From the NCBI GenBank assembly GCA_963691655.1, contig OY829326.1, forward strand, positions 147,640,998 to 147,704,997: 64,000 nt of DNA, in the 5' to 3' direction. Of this stretch, positions 48,377-59,499 are shown one piece after another; the first letter of the stretch is position 1, and every line of letters starts with the position of its first letter. The notes below the pieces were generated by a model that was given only the letters and a program-made list of their open reading frames with translations, ran no database searches and was not told the origin of the DNA. This stretch comes from Toxonevra muliebris (taxonomy: Eukaryota; Arthropoda; Insecta; Diptera; Pallopteridae). The position numbers and the translations under genes are program-made.

Positions 48377-51300
48377 TTAATGAGCTTTAGACGATTTGTA
48401 TGCTACTTTCCATACTTCGAATAAGCAAATTGTTGAATGAAATCGGTAGAATATTGCTAAAGGCATCGAAATATGTGTAATGATGGTCCAACCCCAGACA
48501 CCAAAGAACTCCAAATGTGTTTCACGAAAAACAGCACGTCCTTTAATTAGCGTATTAATAAACCATATGGCTATGTTTGCGACCAAAAGGAATGTAATAA
48601 TTTCACGACCTGGTTTGCGGCGCACCTGTTTTGCCCCCTTACACCGACGATGACTAGCATGCAGAATGAACATTGTCTGCAGGGAGGTTTCTGCTAAACT
48701 GAAAACCTCACCGACAATACCTAGTAACCAGCGGGAAATATTACTGAGTAAAAATGTTATATAATATAATCAAGTCTTAGATACCTTCAATTCGATCGGG
48801 CACTGTATCCCATTCGGAGAAATATGAACCCAATATGCTGAACATGCCATAGAGATAGACGCCCGTTTGTGCCACTATCAATAACATATTGTCCAGTGCC
48901 ATGGAATGATGTTCATCGCTGGCATTTTGTATGTATTTGAGATCGCGCATTAGTATTATGGCTAGATGGAGAAAAATATTTCTGTTTTAATGATGATGTG
49001 AGTTTTGCTTTAGCAATAATAAATAATATTAATATAAGTTTTTGCTTAGAAAAACTGTTTATTGAAACAATTAAATTATGAAAGTAATGAAAGTTTTATA
49101 AAATCAGTTCAACAGTTAAAACTCACCCACAACAATTGCCGATCCACAAAAGAAATACATCACCGTTTCCCATAGCGTAACCTCTTGTTTTGCAAGCAAT
49201 TGAAATCCCGGTTGTGTGTTTAATACAAAATACATAATCATTGAGATTATAGTTATCACAATAACTAGTATACCAAAGAAGAGTCCTTTATGCGATTGCG
49301 AACAGTCAACAGAGAATTGATGCGCAGGCTTCTGTTGTGCATGATGTAGAGTGGGCTTCATTGAACTTTTACGTGTTTTATCTATGTCCGGAATGGATTT
49401 GACAGTTTTCCACATTTCATATAATATTACAGCACAAATCAGAGAGTATTCAATAGTGCAGGGGAATAGGAATGGTGCAACCTCCTGTACCAATGAACCC
49501 ATAATGTCAGTACGTGAACAACCGCCAACATGTTGAGTTTGATTAGTTGCTGCTGATGCTGCTGATGCTGCTGCCGTTGTGATTGAGCCGACATTTGTAA
49601 TTAGGTTAGATAATGTATTATTTGAGAATTTAATAGCAGCAGCAGCATGATGTTCAACGGATGGTGCTGTTTGCAGTGATGAATTCACTGCAGTCCAATC
49701 AACACCACCATGTGGGCCATTCGTAAATATTGGATCATTTTCTATATTTTTGTCATGGTGACCTATATGGAAAATTTCATGTTTTGTCTCTTCGACCAGC
49801 ACATACAACCATTCGCATAGATTTGTCGCTACCATATGCATCAATCCGAAACGGCAGGTTACTTTATGACGTGCCATATCCAAATATGTTGTATTGAGGA
49901 AAATAAATTGTATCTGACATATGCATAAAAGCATACGACAGATGGGTGTAATGGCTACAAAGATATCACGACAACTGGGCTGTCCGTTAAGTTCGAAAAA
50001 TTGTCCAAATTCTAAGCCGGAGTAAACCATTGTACCAATGGCGAAGGCAATAGCGCCCACGCGCAAATAGAAGCTACCAAAGTGAACAACTTTACGTTTC
50101 AGGTGTACGTTGCTATTACGCTCATCTGGAAAAATAAAAGTGAAAAGCAGTGAGCTGGCGAGACTATGACGTATCGGGTAAAAGCAGCACAGAGAGGTAG
50201 TACTTATTTATGAGCAATGATTTTTAAAGTTCAAAAGTAATTCCTTTTCAGAGAGCTCCATCTCTCTCTGCACTGCGTTTACTTATGAAAACTTACGAAA
50301 ATCCTTTAGCGCATTGAATAGCGAACGATTTCTTAATGCTGATATATAAATAAATACCACAAATAGTATACTAATCGAATAGAGATACACGTAGAAACCT
50401 TGATAGACATAAGTGGGTATCTGGCTTGAGATCACTTCAGTGATGGGCAAACACACGCCCAATAATACTAAAAATTTACAATAGGTCGCTGAGAGTGCAG
50501 CGCTGATAGCATCACTGAAATTAACGATAGAAAATAATAACAATTAAGTATTAAACATTGTCAAATTAGAGAGAGTGTTGGTTAGTATCTCTCAGAGTCC
50601 GATCAAAGCGACGGTCGATGACGACAACTTTTTCGTACTCATTTAAATTTTTAATTTAAATACCAATTTCTTTAATAAAGTTTTCAGGTTTTTTCTAGTT
50701 AAAAAAAAATTATTGTAGTTTACAAGTTCGGTTTTTTTCAGAGTCCACCCCAAATCGCTCGTCGCTTTGATTGCGTACGTAGGCTTTTAATTGCGCTCTT
50801 TTTAACTCTTACTTTCCATGACGTCTATTCTTCTCTTTGAATTGTTTTGCTTGAAATGTCTTGGCACCTTCTCCGCCGCCTGTATTGATCGTAACCATAC
50901 TTCCGGTGGCGGTCTCTTGTAAGGATCTGCAATAAAAAAAGAAAGAAAAAACAAACCATTTATTTAATTTCAAAATCGAACAGACGAAATAAACACAAGA
51001 ATTAAATATTTATTTTATAACTCTATACCCCATATTATGTGGTGATTTTGGCATATGACCATTTTGACCATCTCTCTTCATGCGGCCAAATAATCCCGAA
51101 GGACGACGTGTTAATATATCCTGCAGCAATAATGATGGACGCCTGGATATTTGCAATGTTTGCGCCGAACCCGAATTATTGTGATTTATATTTGACATGT
51201 GGCCGCCGACAGTGAGCGCTGAAGCCGGAGATAAAAGTGATTGACGAGCACTCGGACCTTCTGCTAATTCTAAATTAGTTTGAGATTTAGCTAGCGGTGA

Positions 51301-51547
51301 CTTTGGATGTGTCATTATGGGTATATTATGAAATCCACACTGATCGCAAGGTGTACGCGCGAAACGTTTCACTAACGGTGTATATGATGGTGGATTTGTT
51401 GATTGGTATGTAGGCGGTGTAAAGGTAGTAGTTTGTAGTTCGGCGTCTTTAGCGTTTTTAGCTAATAGATATAATTTCGTAGACGATGCCGCTTTTGGTA
51501 TTTCAGTTGGTTTTTTAAAACCAACTCTATCGTTGGGATTTTTATTG
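48377..51547 (-). CDS. Otopetrin-like proton channel (N-terminus not found)
   Basis: Six exons on the minus strand join in phase: 51547-51029, 50926-50813, 50514-50297, 50125-49127, 48961-48785 and 48720-48377, giving about 789 residues with stop at 48377. All junctions are GT-AG; the last acceptor is GGTTACTAG|GT. A Ser/Pro-rich cytosolic leader is followed by DAISAALSATYCKFLVLLGV and many membrane spans: VYQGFYVYLYSISILFVVFI, VGAIAFAIGTMVYSGLEFGQ, ISMIMYFVLNTQPGF, ETVMYFFCGSAIVV, NMLLIVAQTGVYLYGMFSIL. A low-complexity loop (Asn/Ala/His) sits mid-protein. The pattern matches otopetrins, plasma-membrane proton channels that in flies serve acid taste and other tissues. It may be the OtopLa orthologue, but I cannot separate the three fly paralogues. 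The first exon has no in-frame ATG and is preceded by a stop, so earlier exons lie further right. Confidence 0.88.
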
Positions 51548-51549
51548 CT

Positions 51550-52440
51550 ATTTTTTTAATTTTAATTAAATATGAATTTATATAAACGATTTTCTAGCTT
51601 TTCTGTGCGGCGTTTGAAGCACGTCAAGAGGTCGAAATAATGAGCTGAGCTTGTGTGTGATTTAATGTGCGAATATGTAATTGGTGTGTGAGTGTGAATT
51701 TCACTACTCGAATTGGTTTGTAATCTAAGTATCCTTTATGTTATGCATTTTTATGTTATTAATACATGGCGAAAAGTAAAAAAAAAACCCTAACAATTTT
51801 ATTGAAAGATTTGCAAGAAGTGATGAAAGAATCGTCTTAGTTCACTGTCGTTTATCAACACCGCTGAGTTGAAAGTTTCACGCGAAACTAAAGGAAGTTT
51901 TGGTCAAGTTTATTTCACTTGTCTGCTCTTCGTAATTAATCAAAAATGTTTTTACATTTTTAGCATAATTATAAAATGATAAAAAGATTGATGGTATTCA
52001 CATAGTGTCAGTGATGTCTTGATTGATTTGTATTTAAAATCAATTAAGATTAGACAAAATGCTTGCAAAAATATAAAAAAAGATATGCACGTTTTTGGAA
52101 TTACATATAAATAATACAAGTTCAAGTGCGTTCTAATGTAGAAAATTAAAATTTTTACCCATGGTTATAACTATTTATATAATTCTTATTGATCAAACTG
52201 ACCAGGATATCTTCTTTTCTAGTCAAGATTTTTTATTTTATAATTTATTTAATTATTTGTCATCTTACTACAAAATATTTATAAAAATTTCTCAAAAAAA
52301 AAAGTCTAACTCATCTGATTTTTTTTTTTAATTTTGGTACGCAGCCTTTCCACCGAATAGTAAATATATTACGTATTTAAATTTTGCAAAATACCATTTA
52401 ATTTAGGATTTGAACTAGCGGAGATGCCTCAATCTTCATT
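51550..52440. other. Intron or 5' flank of the otopetrin gene
   Basis: AT-rich, no coding pattern seen. If the otopetrin N-terminus is further right, this is its intron. Confidence 0.35.
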
Positions 52441-52559
52441 AGTTCCTAGTGACATACACTAGCGCTCATGAAAACCGAACCACTTGCAGCACTGCCGCTA
52501 TTTTGGCGAAGTTCCCTAACTTAGTTTCTAGGGATTAAAGAGTGTCATAAAGATAAAGC

Positions 52560-53428
52560 TGACATTCGACTGTTGCTAGACTCATTCAGGAAAAAATAGC
52601 TTTAAATCCGATTGAAAGAGCGATAGGATCAAGAAGACTTTGGAAGATAAATACGAGAGCAAATGGCATAACCTGAAGGATAAGCTTAAAAGATCGGTGC
52701 AAAAGCGCAGTCATCATAAGGATTGAGCTGAAGAGCTATCACAACATGAATATAAGTGTTGGGACCTTACGCAAAAGCCAACGAAAGTTCAGTCTGTAAG
52801 GGAACAATCTGCTCAAAAGCCGTTCTTGACGATATGGATGGAAGCAAACCGCCTGCCATGGACTAAAAACTACAGCAATTTGACTCTTGAAGACTGGAGA
52901 AAAGTTATATGATCGCACAAAAGTAAAGTAAAGATAAGGATTGATATAAGGTAAACTATATAGCGAAAATAGTCAAATTTCTACAAAGTCTGATGGTTTG
53001 GATGTGTTTCTTCTACTATATCCGAGGTTCTTTATACCATATTTAAGGCACTGTCAATGCCCAAAAGTATGGGAGAAATTTTAGAGAGCCATTCCTGTAA
53101 ACCTTTGAGGGGCACTTTCGCATATTAATGACGTTATTTTCCCGGACGACTTCTGCGCCATGTCATTGTGCAAAATTGGTAAGTTTTAGTTGGCAATTAA
53201 TGTCAACAATTTTAAAAATAGTAAAAAAATTTATAATTGATACTTATTTTTTTGCAGATCCAAAATGTTTTCGACGATATTTGTATTTATCGGCTGGAAT
53301 GGTCAGATAACTCGCCGTATTTAAGTCCGATGGAACATCTCTGGCATATTATGAAACGGAAAGTGGTTCAAAACAAGCCAAAGCATAAAAAGTTTCTTCT
53401 TGGTGCTCTAAACAAAGTTTGGTATTAA
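52560..53428 (+). pseudogene. Tc1/Minos-like transposase relic with an intron-like insert
   Basis: The plus strand shows the decayed N-terminal half (frameshifted; DRHRTKV-like pieces are not clear), then a catalytic part: LFSRTTSAPCHCAKL up to 53178 and IQNVFDDICIYRLEWSDNSP then YLSPMEHLWHIMKRKV from 53258. These two parts are contiguous in Tc1-type transposases. Here they are separated by 79 bases with GTAAGT at one end and TTTTTTTGCAG at the other, phase 0. The sequence around the first part carries several stops, so the gene is dead. Terminal repeats were not found with confidence. Confidence 0.75.
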
Positions 53429-53566
53429 AAAAGTAACGAATAATATCTTTAAAGTGCTTGTAGGCTTTATGCCGTTTAGGATTACGGTCATAATAAAGGC
53501 AAATAGAGGGGGAGCATCATACTAAACACATACAACATCAGTGAGAGTGAGTAAAGACTCTCTCTT

Positions 53567-53629
53567 TGTGTTCGGTGCAACAACAATTTCATGGTGCTCG
53601 CCGAGCATACTCGCAATATAACCACAGCC
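53567..53629. repeat. Fragment of the 26661-type element
   Basis: These 63 bases match 26858-26920 with about two differences, starting GTGTTCGGTGCAACAACAAT. No other part of the element is present here. Confidence 0.8.
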
Positions 53630-53639
53630 TAAGAGAATA

Positions 53640-55740
53640 TGCTACATTTATCATGGTGTATTTATAAGATGGAGTTAATTTTCAAAAATAATAAATATGA
53701 GTACCACAGTTGCTCATCTTCATTTATTTCAGTTTAGGGAAAGCATTTCAAAGTAAAAAAAAAAATGATTTTAGTAGTTAGTCTTATACTCTATCTATTA
53801 AACTTGCATTTAAAAATTTGTACAAATAAAATGCTTAGACTTCTACCTTCCTTAGCCCACTTGGCCCAGTCTATTTATTTTTGAGTTGCTTTTAAGTAAG
53901 GCTATTCTAATATATGTGTGAACAAATTCTGAAGATAAAATATCCTTTGATATTTTGTGATTGTTTTCAAGGTAAAATATTGGATTTACAATATGTACAT
54001 ATGTATGTTAAGCCAGCAAGGCATCCTGTATATTGTTTATTGTATAACTGTACAATTTAACAATGTACAAAGCCGAATCGATTTATCATGGAGTTCCGTC
54101 AGTGAAATGGACTGAGCCGCTCAATAATCACGCCTACGTTCAAAACAATTCTAAATTCATGGCCGTTTTCTCAATCTGCGGTTGAGTATTAATTCGAACT
54201 TTAACTGACGGTTAGTAGTAGTAAGAGTGTAAAATATAATATTTGCTGCAGAGATCATTAAAATCGGTGTAAAAATCGCTTGTATGTGATCAACATGAAA
54301 GAAAATTATTGTGATGACCTCACTACCTTTAGTGATGTAGCAGCTGTAATATTTGTTGCAATAATTAAAATTAAATTATTAAACGTAAACAATAACCACG
54401 GCTTTCTTATAAAAAATCTAAAGTTCAAAAAGTGATATTAAGAATGAAAAATTAAGTGCACGTGATATCAGAGAAAATATTGCAACCACGCCAATCAATT
54501 TCGTCACACATTATTGATGTAGCATGTGCAATATTAAGCGCAAGAGCTCTTAAATTAATCAATAACCATGGCTAACTCTAATGCAAGGCTAAAGTCCGAA
54601 ATGCAATTTTAAGTAAAATAATGTTTAAAATTAAATTGAACTTAACAATAATGTTTTATTAGAAAAAGTAACAAAAAATGGGACAATAACCACTCCTAAG
54701 TTTTTTTTTATTAGAAGCTTTTATATACAATATATTCTCATTTGATGTTGAAAATCATTTGCAGTTGTTTGGAGAGTGTCCGAAACGGGGTTTTTTGACT
54801 TTTTTTATCCTAATTTTTGTCTAAACTCTGACGTGATGGAAAACAATTACAAACCAGAATGACCTTCAGCGTCATTTCAACAAAGAAAATATTGTATCAC
54901 AATATCTTTTGCATGATTTTAGACTTAAGTTATTGCATTCATCAATCATTTTTTGTGGTAAAGTGAATAAAAATTTTGTAAACATGGCAAAGATTACAAA
55001 GTCTTTTTATCTTTTCTAATTAACAGAAATTTTCTGTCATAATATTTAGACCTCACTTCTTTTTTGAATAATGTTTTTATTATCTGTGGTGTCTAATCAC
55101 AGCGAATTTATAAAAAAGTTTATTAAATTACATAAATGTTAGACATTTCAATTGGAAGCACTTGTTTGTGTGAATGTAAAGTTATACATACATATATTTC
55201 ACAAACTCATATTTATAAATACGTACGATAAAACGACATTTTTTAAAGAAATACACACAAAATGCAAAGTTTTTTTTATCTATTGCAGAAAAGACTTAAA
55301 ATCGAATTGTTTGATAAACCGGTAGGCCAAAGCGCCTGCACAAGAAGCCAACGAAACTAATTCTGTGTGTTTTCATTTTACGGAAGCAATTCACCTAAAT
55401 TACATTACACACCAATTACTATCAGCTCGAGTGGATTTAACACTTTATGAACATGTTCGCAAATTAAGCGCTATTTAAAGTTGTGTTAATTTACTTGTAA
55501 ATACAGTTTCATATACGCTTATATAGCGTTATTATAACAACAGAAAAGCTAAAGAACCTATTAAGTTTTTAAAGAAATAATAATTTTTGCATTTAAAGTG
55601 ATAATTTGCGAAATACTGTGTATTTTTTTTTATATAATACAGCTATAGTAGACTATTAAATCACGTGTTTAAAAAATTATTAAAAATATTGGTATATAAA
55701 ATTTTTGATTAATTTTGTAGAGAAGAAAAATATTAGTATA
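53640..55740. other. AT-rich spacer with a weak direct duplication
   Basis: No gene recognised. The segments 54325-54440 and 54515-54615 share an ordered set of words (TGATGTAGCA, GCAATA, AATAACCA(C/T)GGCT) and look like old tandem copies. Upstream exons of the otopetrin gene could lie here but I could not identify one. Confidence 0.35.
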
Positions 55741-55768
55741 GTTCGTTGCAAACAGTAGCGTATCCAGG

Positions 55769-55817
55769 GGGAGGGGGGGCGGGATCTATAGAGGCTGAAG
55801 TCCCGCCCCCTCCCCCC
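55769..55817. repeat. GC-rich palindrome with G runs
   Basis: GGGGGAGGGGGGGCGGGA is followed, after about 18 bases, by TCCCGCCCCCTCCCCCC. It can form a very stable hairpin, or a G-quadruplex on the G-rich strand, and stands out in this AT-rich window. It forms the subterminal part of the hAT-like element. Confidence 0.8.
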
Positions 55818-56159
55818 TCAACCCGATAATCTTATAGTAAACAGTAATTTTTGAGAAATCAAAAATATTTAGATTTTTCCAAAAAAAAAAGCAATCAGCA
55901 GTGAAAAGTATATACTTTCAACAAATGAAAAACTTTAGGATTTAAAATATTATTTTATAATATATTTTATTTTAATAAAAATAATTTACTATAAATATTA
56001 AAATGATATATAATAATATATCGGATATTTGAATCAATTCTGATTAGCCACCATGCTGGGCGTGCCAATAGGATGCACGTTACAGTGCAACTGGTTATTA
56101 AATACATTCAGACTACATTAAATCTACAATTTCAACGCCAGCTTATATGTAAATGTCTT

Positions 56160-57600
56160 ACTTTCAGAAAGCTTAATAATGGTCTAGTTTTTGGATTGAA
56201 TTTTATACTAAATTTAAGTCTGATATTGGTTTCACTTTTCCGTTTTTGCCCGTTTTTGATCAGAATTCTGCTTTGATTGTAAGTCAGAATTTTGTTTTAT
56301 TTTAGTTTGAATTTTAATCTGAATTTAGTTTGAGTTTTAATCCATGTTTGGTCTAAATTTTGATTTGCTTTCCAGCGTTTGCAGATCAGCGTTTGATCTG
56401 ATTTCTGGTCTAAATTATGGTTTGCTTTTAATTTGTATTTGACGTCCTTTTAGCCTCAGTTTTAATCTAACTCTTAGTTTGAGTTGTGGTCAATATTTTC
56501 GTCTGAAATGGCTTGATTTTGACACTATTTTGGTCTGAATTTCGGTCGGAAATCGGTCTGAATTTTGTTTTAAAATTTGGTCTGAATTCGTCTGGAATTT
56601 TGGTCTAGTTTTTGTTTAATTTAAGTTAAAATTTGTTGATGTAAATGTTTATCAGATATTCTCACTAGTTTTTGGTCTAAATTTTGGGTTACTTTCGTTT
56701 GGTATTTGGTGTCCTTTTGGCCTAAAGTTTTGTCTAACTATTGGTCTGCGTTGTGGTCTAAATTTTTTTTTTTGAATTTTGGAATAAAACTGATTTTGGT
56801 TTTGATTCGGTCTGAATTTTGGGTTTTTAGTTTGAGTTTTGACCTAAATTTGATCTCATTTTGGTCAATTTTTGTTGGAATTTCGGTCCGATTCGTGGTC
56901 TGAATATTATTTGTTTTTTTTTTTAACCGGTTGTTGCCCGGTACCCGAAAGCGTATACGGATACGGTTAAAGTTTAAAATGTTTTGGTTTTTTGGTCAAA
57001 TTAAGATATATTTACATTTTAAGTATAGATTCCTCAAACAGGCTTAAAGAACGTATTTAATTTTTCATAAATATGAAGTGCTTGGTTATGGAGTGGTGAG
57101 ATCGTAAACTAACCACCAGACCGATATTAATAGTGATGTCGATGCTAAGAGTGATATGAATATATATTTTAAAAATTTGTTTAAAGTACTATCCAAATAA
57201 ACTGTTATCTTAATTACATTTTTTTTCGCGTTTTTGTTTCGACCAAAAATGAGTCAAAAAATAGAGATGTACCAAAAAATTTCCTTCTAATTGTTTTCTA
57301 ATTAGATCATTTAACAATATAAATCCATCAGAAAAGTCATAATCAAGATTTTGATCTGAATTTGGTTCTTTTCTTGGTTTGAACTTCGATCTGAAAAAAG
57401 TATTTGAATTTTAGTTTGAAATTTGGTCGAAGTTTCCGCCTAAATTTCTATACGGTTTTAGTTTGAATGTTGGTCTCAGTTTTGTTCCAGTTATCTTTTA
57501 ATTTTTGACCTGTAATTGATAAAATTTTTGCACAAGTTTTTGGTCTAGGTCTGGGTTTTGGTCGATAGTAAGTCTGATATTTATCTTTTAATTTAGTAAA
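56160..57600. repeat. Degenerate array of TTTGGTCTGAATTT-like units
   Basis: Variants of TTTGGTCTGAATTT (also TTAGTTTGAATTTT, TTGGTCTAAATTTT and TCTGATCT) recur every 12-25 bases over about 56160-56930 and again at about 57340-57600. A unique stretch with CCGGTACCCGAAAGCG lies between the two blocks. The strand is strongly biased to T and G. It is a decayed minisatellite inside the hAT-like element. Confidence 0.75.
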
Positions 57601-57649
57601 ATCAGGTCCCCCCAAATCCAAATCCTAGAACCGCCACTGGTTGCAAAAG

Positions 57650-59080
57650 AGTTGGTAATTGCAAATATGCGCAGTCAGGGAAAATATCTAAAGGAATGCT
57701 TTCAATTTTGCCTCTTTAACATATAAAATTCTTTGACTTAACTAAAAACCAAGTCAAGAACGATAGAATACAAGATTAGGTATTGCGCAGGGTCGCCATT
57801 TTAAACATCTTTTTACTACTTCATACCAGACCGTTGTTTACATTTTTGATTTGTTTACATTGAGAAAAAAATTCGCGGAACATTATTGTAATTTAGCGCA
57901 AATCTCAATCACAGACAGTTTTTCGAATGTATTTAGATAATTTCGCACTGAATCAGTGGATATGCTAAATGGGACAAAAATAGAATAACTTTATATCTAT
58001 TGGAATATGCTGCTGAGGTTGCGTGATATTCTAGGATTTTTCATAATTTCAAAGCTTTGCGAATAGCACCATCAGTAGCATGACATAAATGTGGGGATGT
58101 CCAAAGCCACTCTTCAATTACAATTGTAATACCAATACCAGAAACGATTGGTTCTTTGAATTGACCCTACTTGAGAAAACCGGGTTTGCTATGAACGCTA
58201 AAGTAAAAGGGACTGAAAATTTTGTCAAAACATTATCAGACAAATTTTGCATTTTGCTCAGAAAAACTAGGCAATCTGAGTTTCATGTAAATTAGTTAGA
58301 GATTTTATTAAAACTTTACTAGCATGAACATTGAGTGTTGAAGTTGCAATATAATGCAAAACAAACCAAATGAGTAGTGAGCATGAAACGTCCCAGAGGA
58401 CTTACATATACCTGAATGAGATACAAATCATATCTGCTGCTCCAATACTAAGAGATATGCAAAAAGAAAGAATAAAAAGCTATGGAACTGTTCAAGGGAG
58501 AATCTGTTTGTCTTTGCTTTACAGTACTGTCTACATTTGGGGTCTTACTTCGTGGGTTATCTTTTCAGTTATGGAATATGCCCGGAACTAAATCCAAGTT
58601 CAAGCCTGTAAAACGATAATGCAAAAGCGCGGTGGATCGTAAAAACGAAATGATAGGGGCCACATTTTTATTCAAATATTTCCACGATCTCCAGTTTCTA
58701 AAAATTTGTTCTAATCAATATTTCTTGGATAATATTAACGTAAAATTAATTCATAAAACCATTTTACTACAAAAAATTCTTCCGTTTTGATTGTTTAAAA
58801 AAACAATAGATCCGGACTTGATTTTTTGATAGTGAAAGTTAATACAAAAATTGTGTTTTTGGCTCCAGAATGAGAAGAGATGGAAGGATTATCAACTTTA
58901 AGAATTCAAAATCAAGCAAGTAAAACTAGTCGGGAATACATTAGCCCTATTCACGATAAGTTGCAAATGATCTTGCATCATTGCAAATTCAAATTTTTAT
59001 TGCATATCGCGTATATTTGTTGTTGTGATAACAGAAATATTTTGCATTTGCTATGATGCAAGACCATTAGCACTAAATCA
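57650..59080. other. Spacer without recognised genes
   Basis: Small open frames at 58089-58295 and 58370-58591 have mixed composition and no motif I know. They may be parts of an old LINE, since a LINE tail follows on the same strand. Confidence 0.35.
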
Positions 59081-59089
59081 AGACCATTA

Positions 59090-59470
59090 GCTATAATGTT
59101 CTTCAGAGATAAGGATTTAATTTCATTCTTTACACGAATTACCACCATCTTCCACATTAAGCAAATGAATCTGTATGAGAATTCTATCCTTACAAAATGG
59201 GAAATCCTTTCTAATGCCTCATGTAGGTTTTGTAGAGAAGATAAGGAATCTGTAAAGCAGATCTTAGAACAGTATTCCGTACTTATGCATACTCGAAGAA
59301 ATCATTTGGGTAACCATTAAATACCAGACGTCAATCCGAACGCCATAGAAGTAGGATCAGCACTCAAATTTTATAATGGAGATTGGACTTATAGAAGTAT
59401 TTTAGATCCACAAAGGGATACTATAGATCTTACAGGTCACAGTGCACTTCCCAATAATAAGCCCGCGCTT
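59090..59470 (+). pseudogene. 3' tail of a non-LTR retrotransposon ORF (zinc-knuckle region)
   Basis: The frame contains CRFCREDKESVKQILEQ and RRNHLG, matching the C-x2-C-x7-H-x4-C-type motif near the end of Jockey/R1-type LINE ORFs (CRFC-x-E-x-E-T-x-x-H-x-L-x-x-C). The expected His and last Cys are replaced by Gln and Tyr, so it is degenerate. After a stop, the plus strand continues IPDVNPNAIEVGSALKFYNG, also LINE-like. Confidence 0.65.
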
Positions 59471-59499
59471 AGTCCTTAGACCGGTTCTTGGCCGGTGAT

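Larger units (their letters stand above)
55753..57639. mobile_element. hAT-like element with 8-bp target duplication
   Basis: The 8 bases GTTGCAAA occur immediately before 55753 and immediately after 57639, an exact target-site duplication of the length made by hAT transposases. The ends are CAGTAGCGTATCCAGGGGGA on the left and, on the other strand, CAGTGGCGGTTCTAGGATTT on the right, an imperfect inverted repeat with the CAGTGGCGGA-type tip common in hAT MITEs. The left end contains a GC-rich palindrome (55769-55817). No transposase is seen; most of the interior is a degenerate repeat described separately. Confidence 0.85.
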
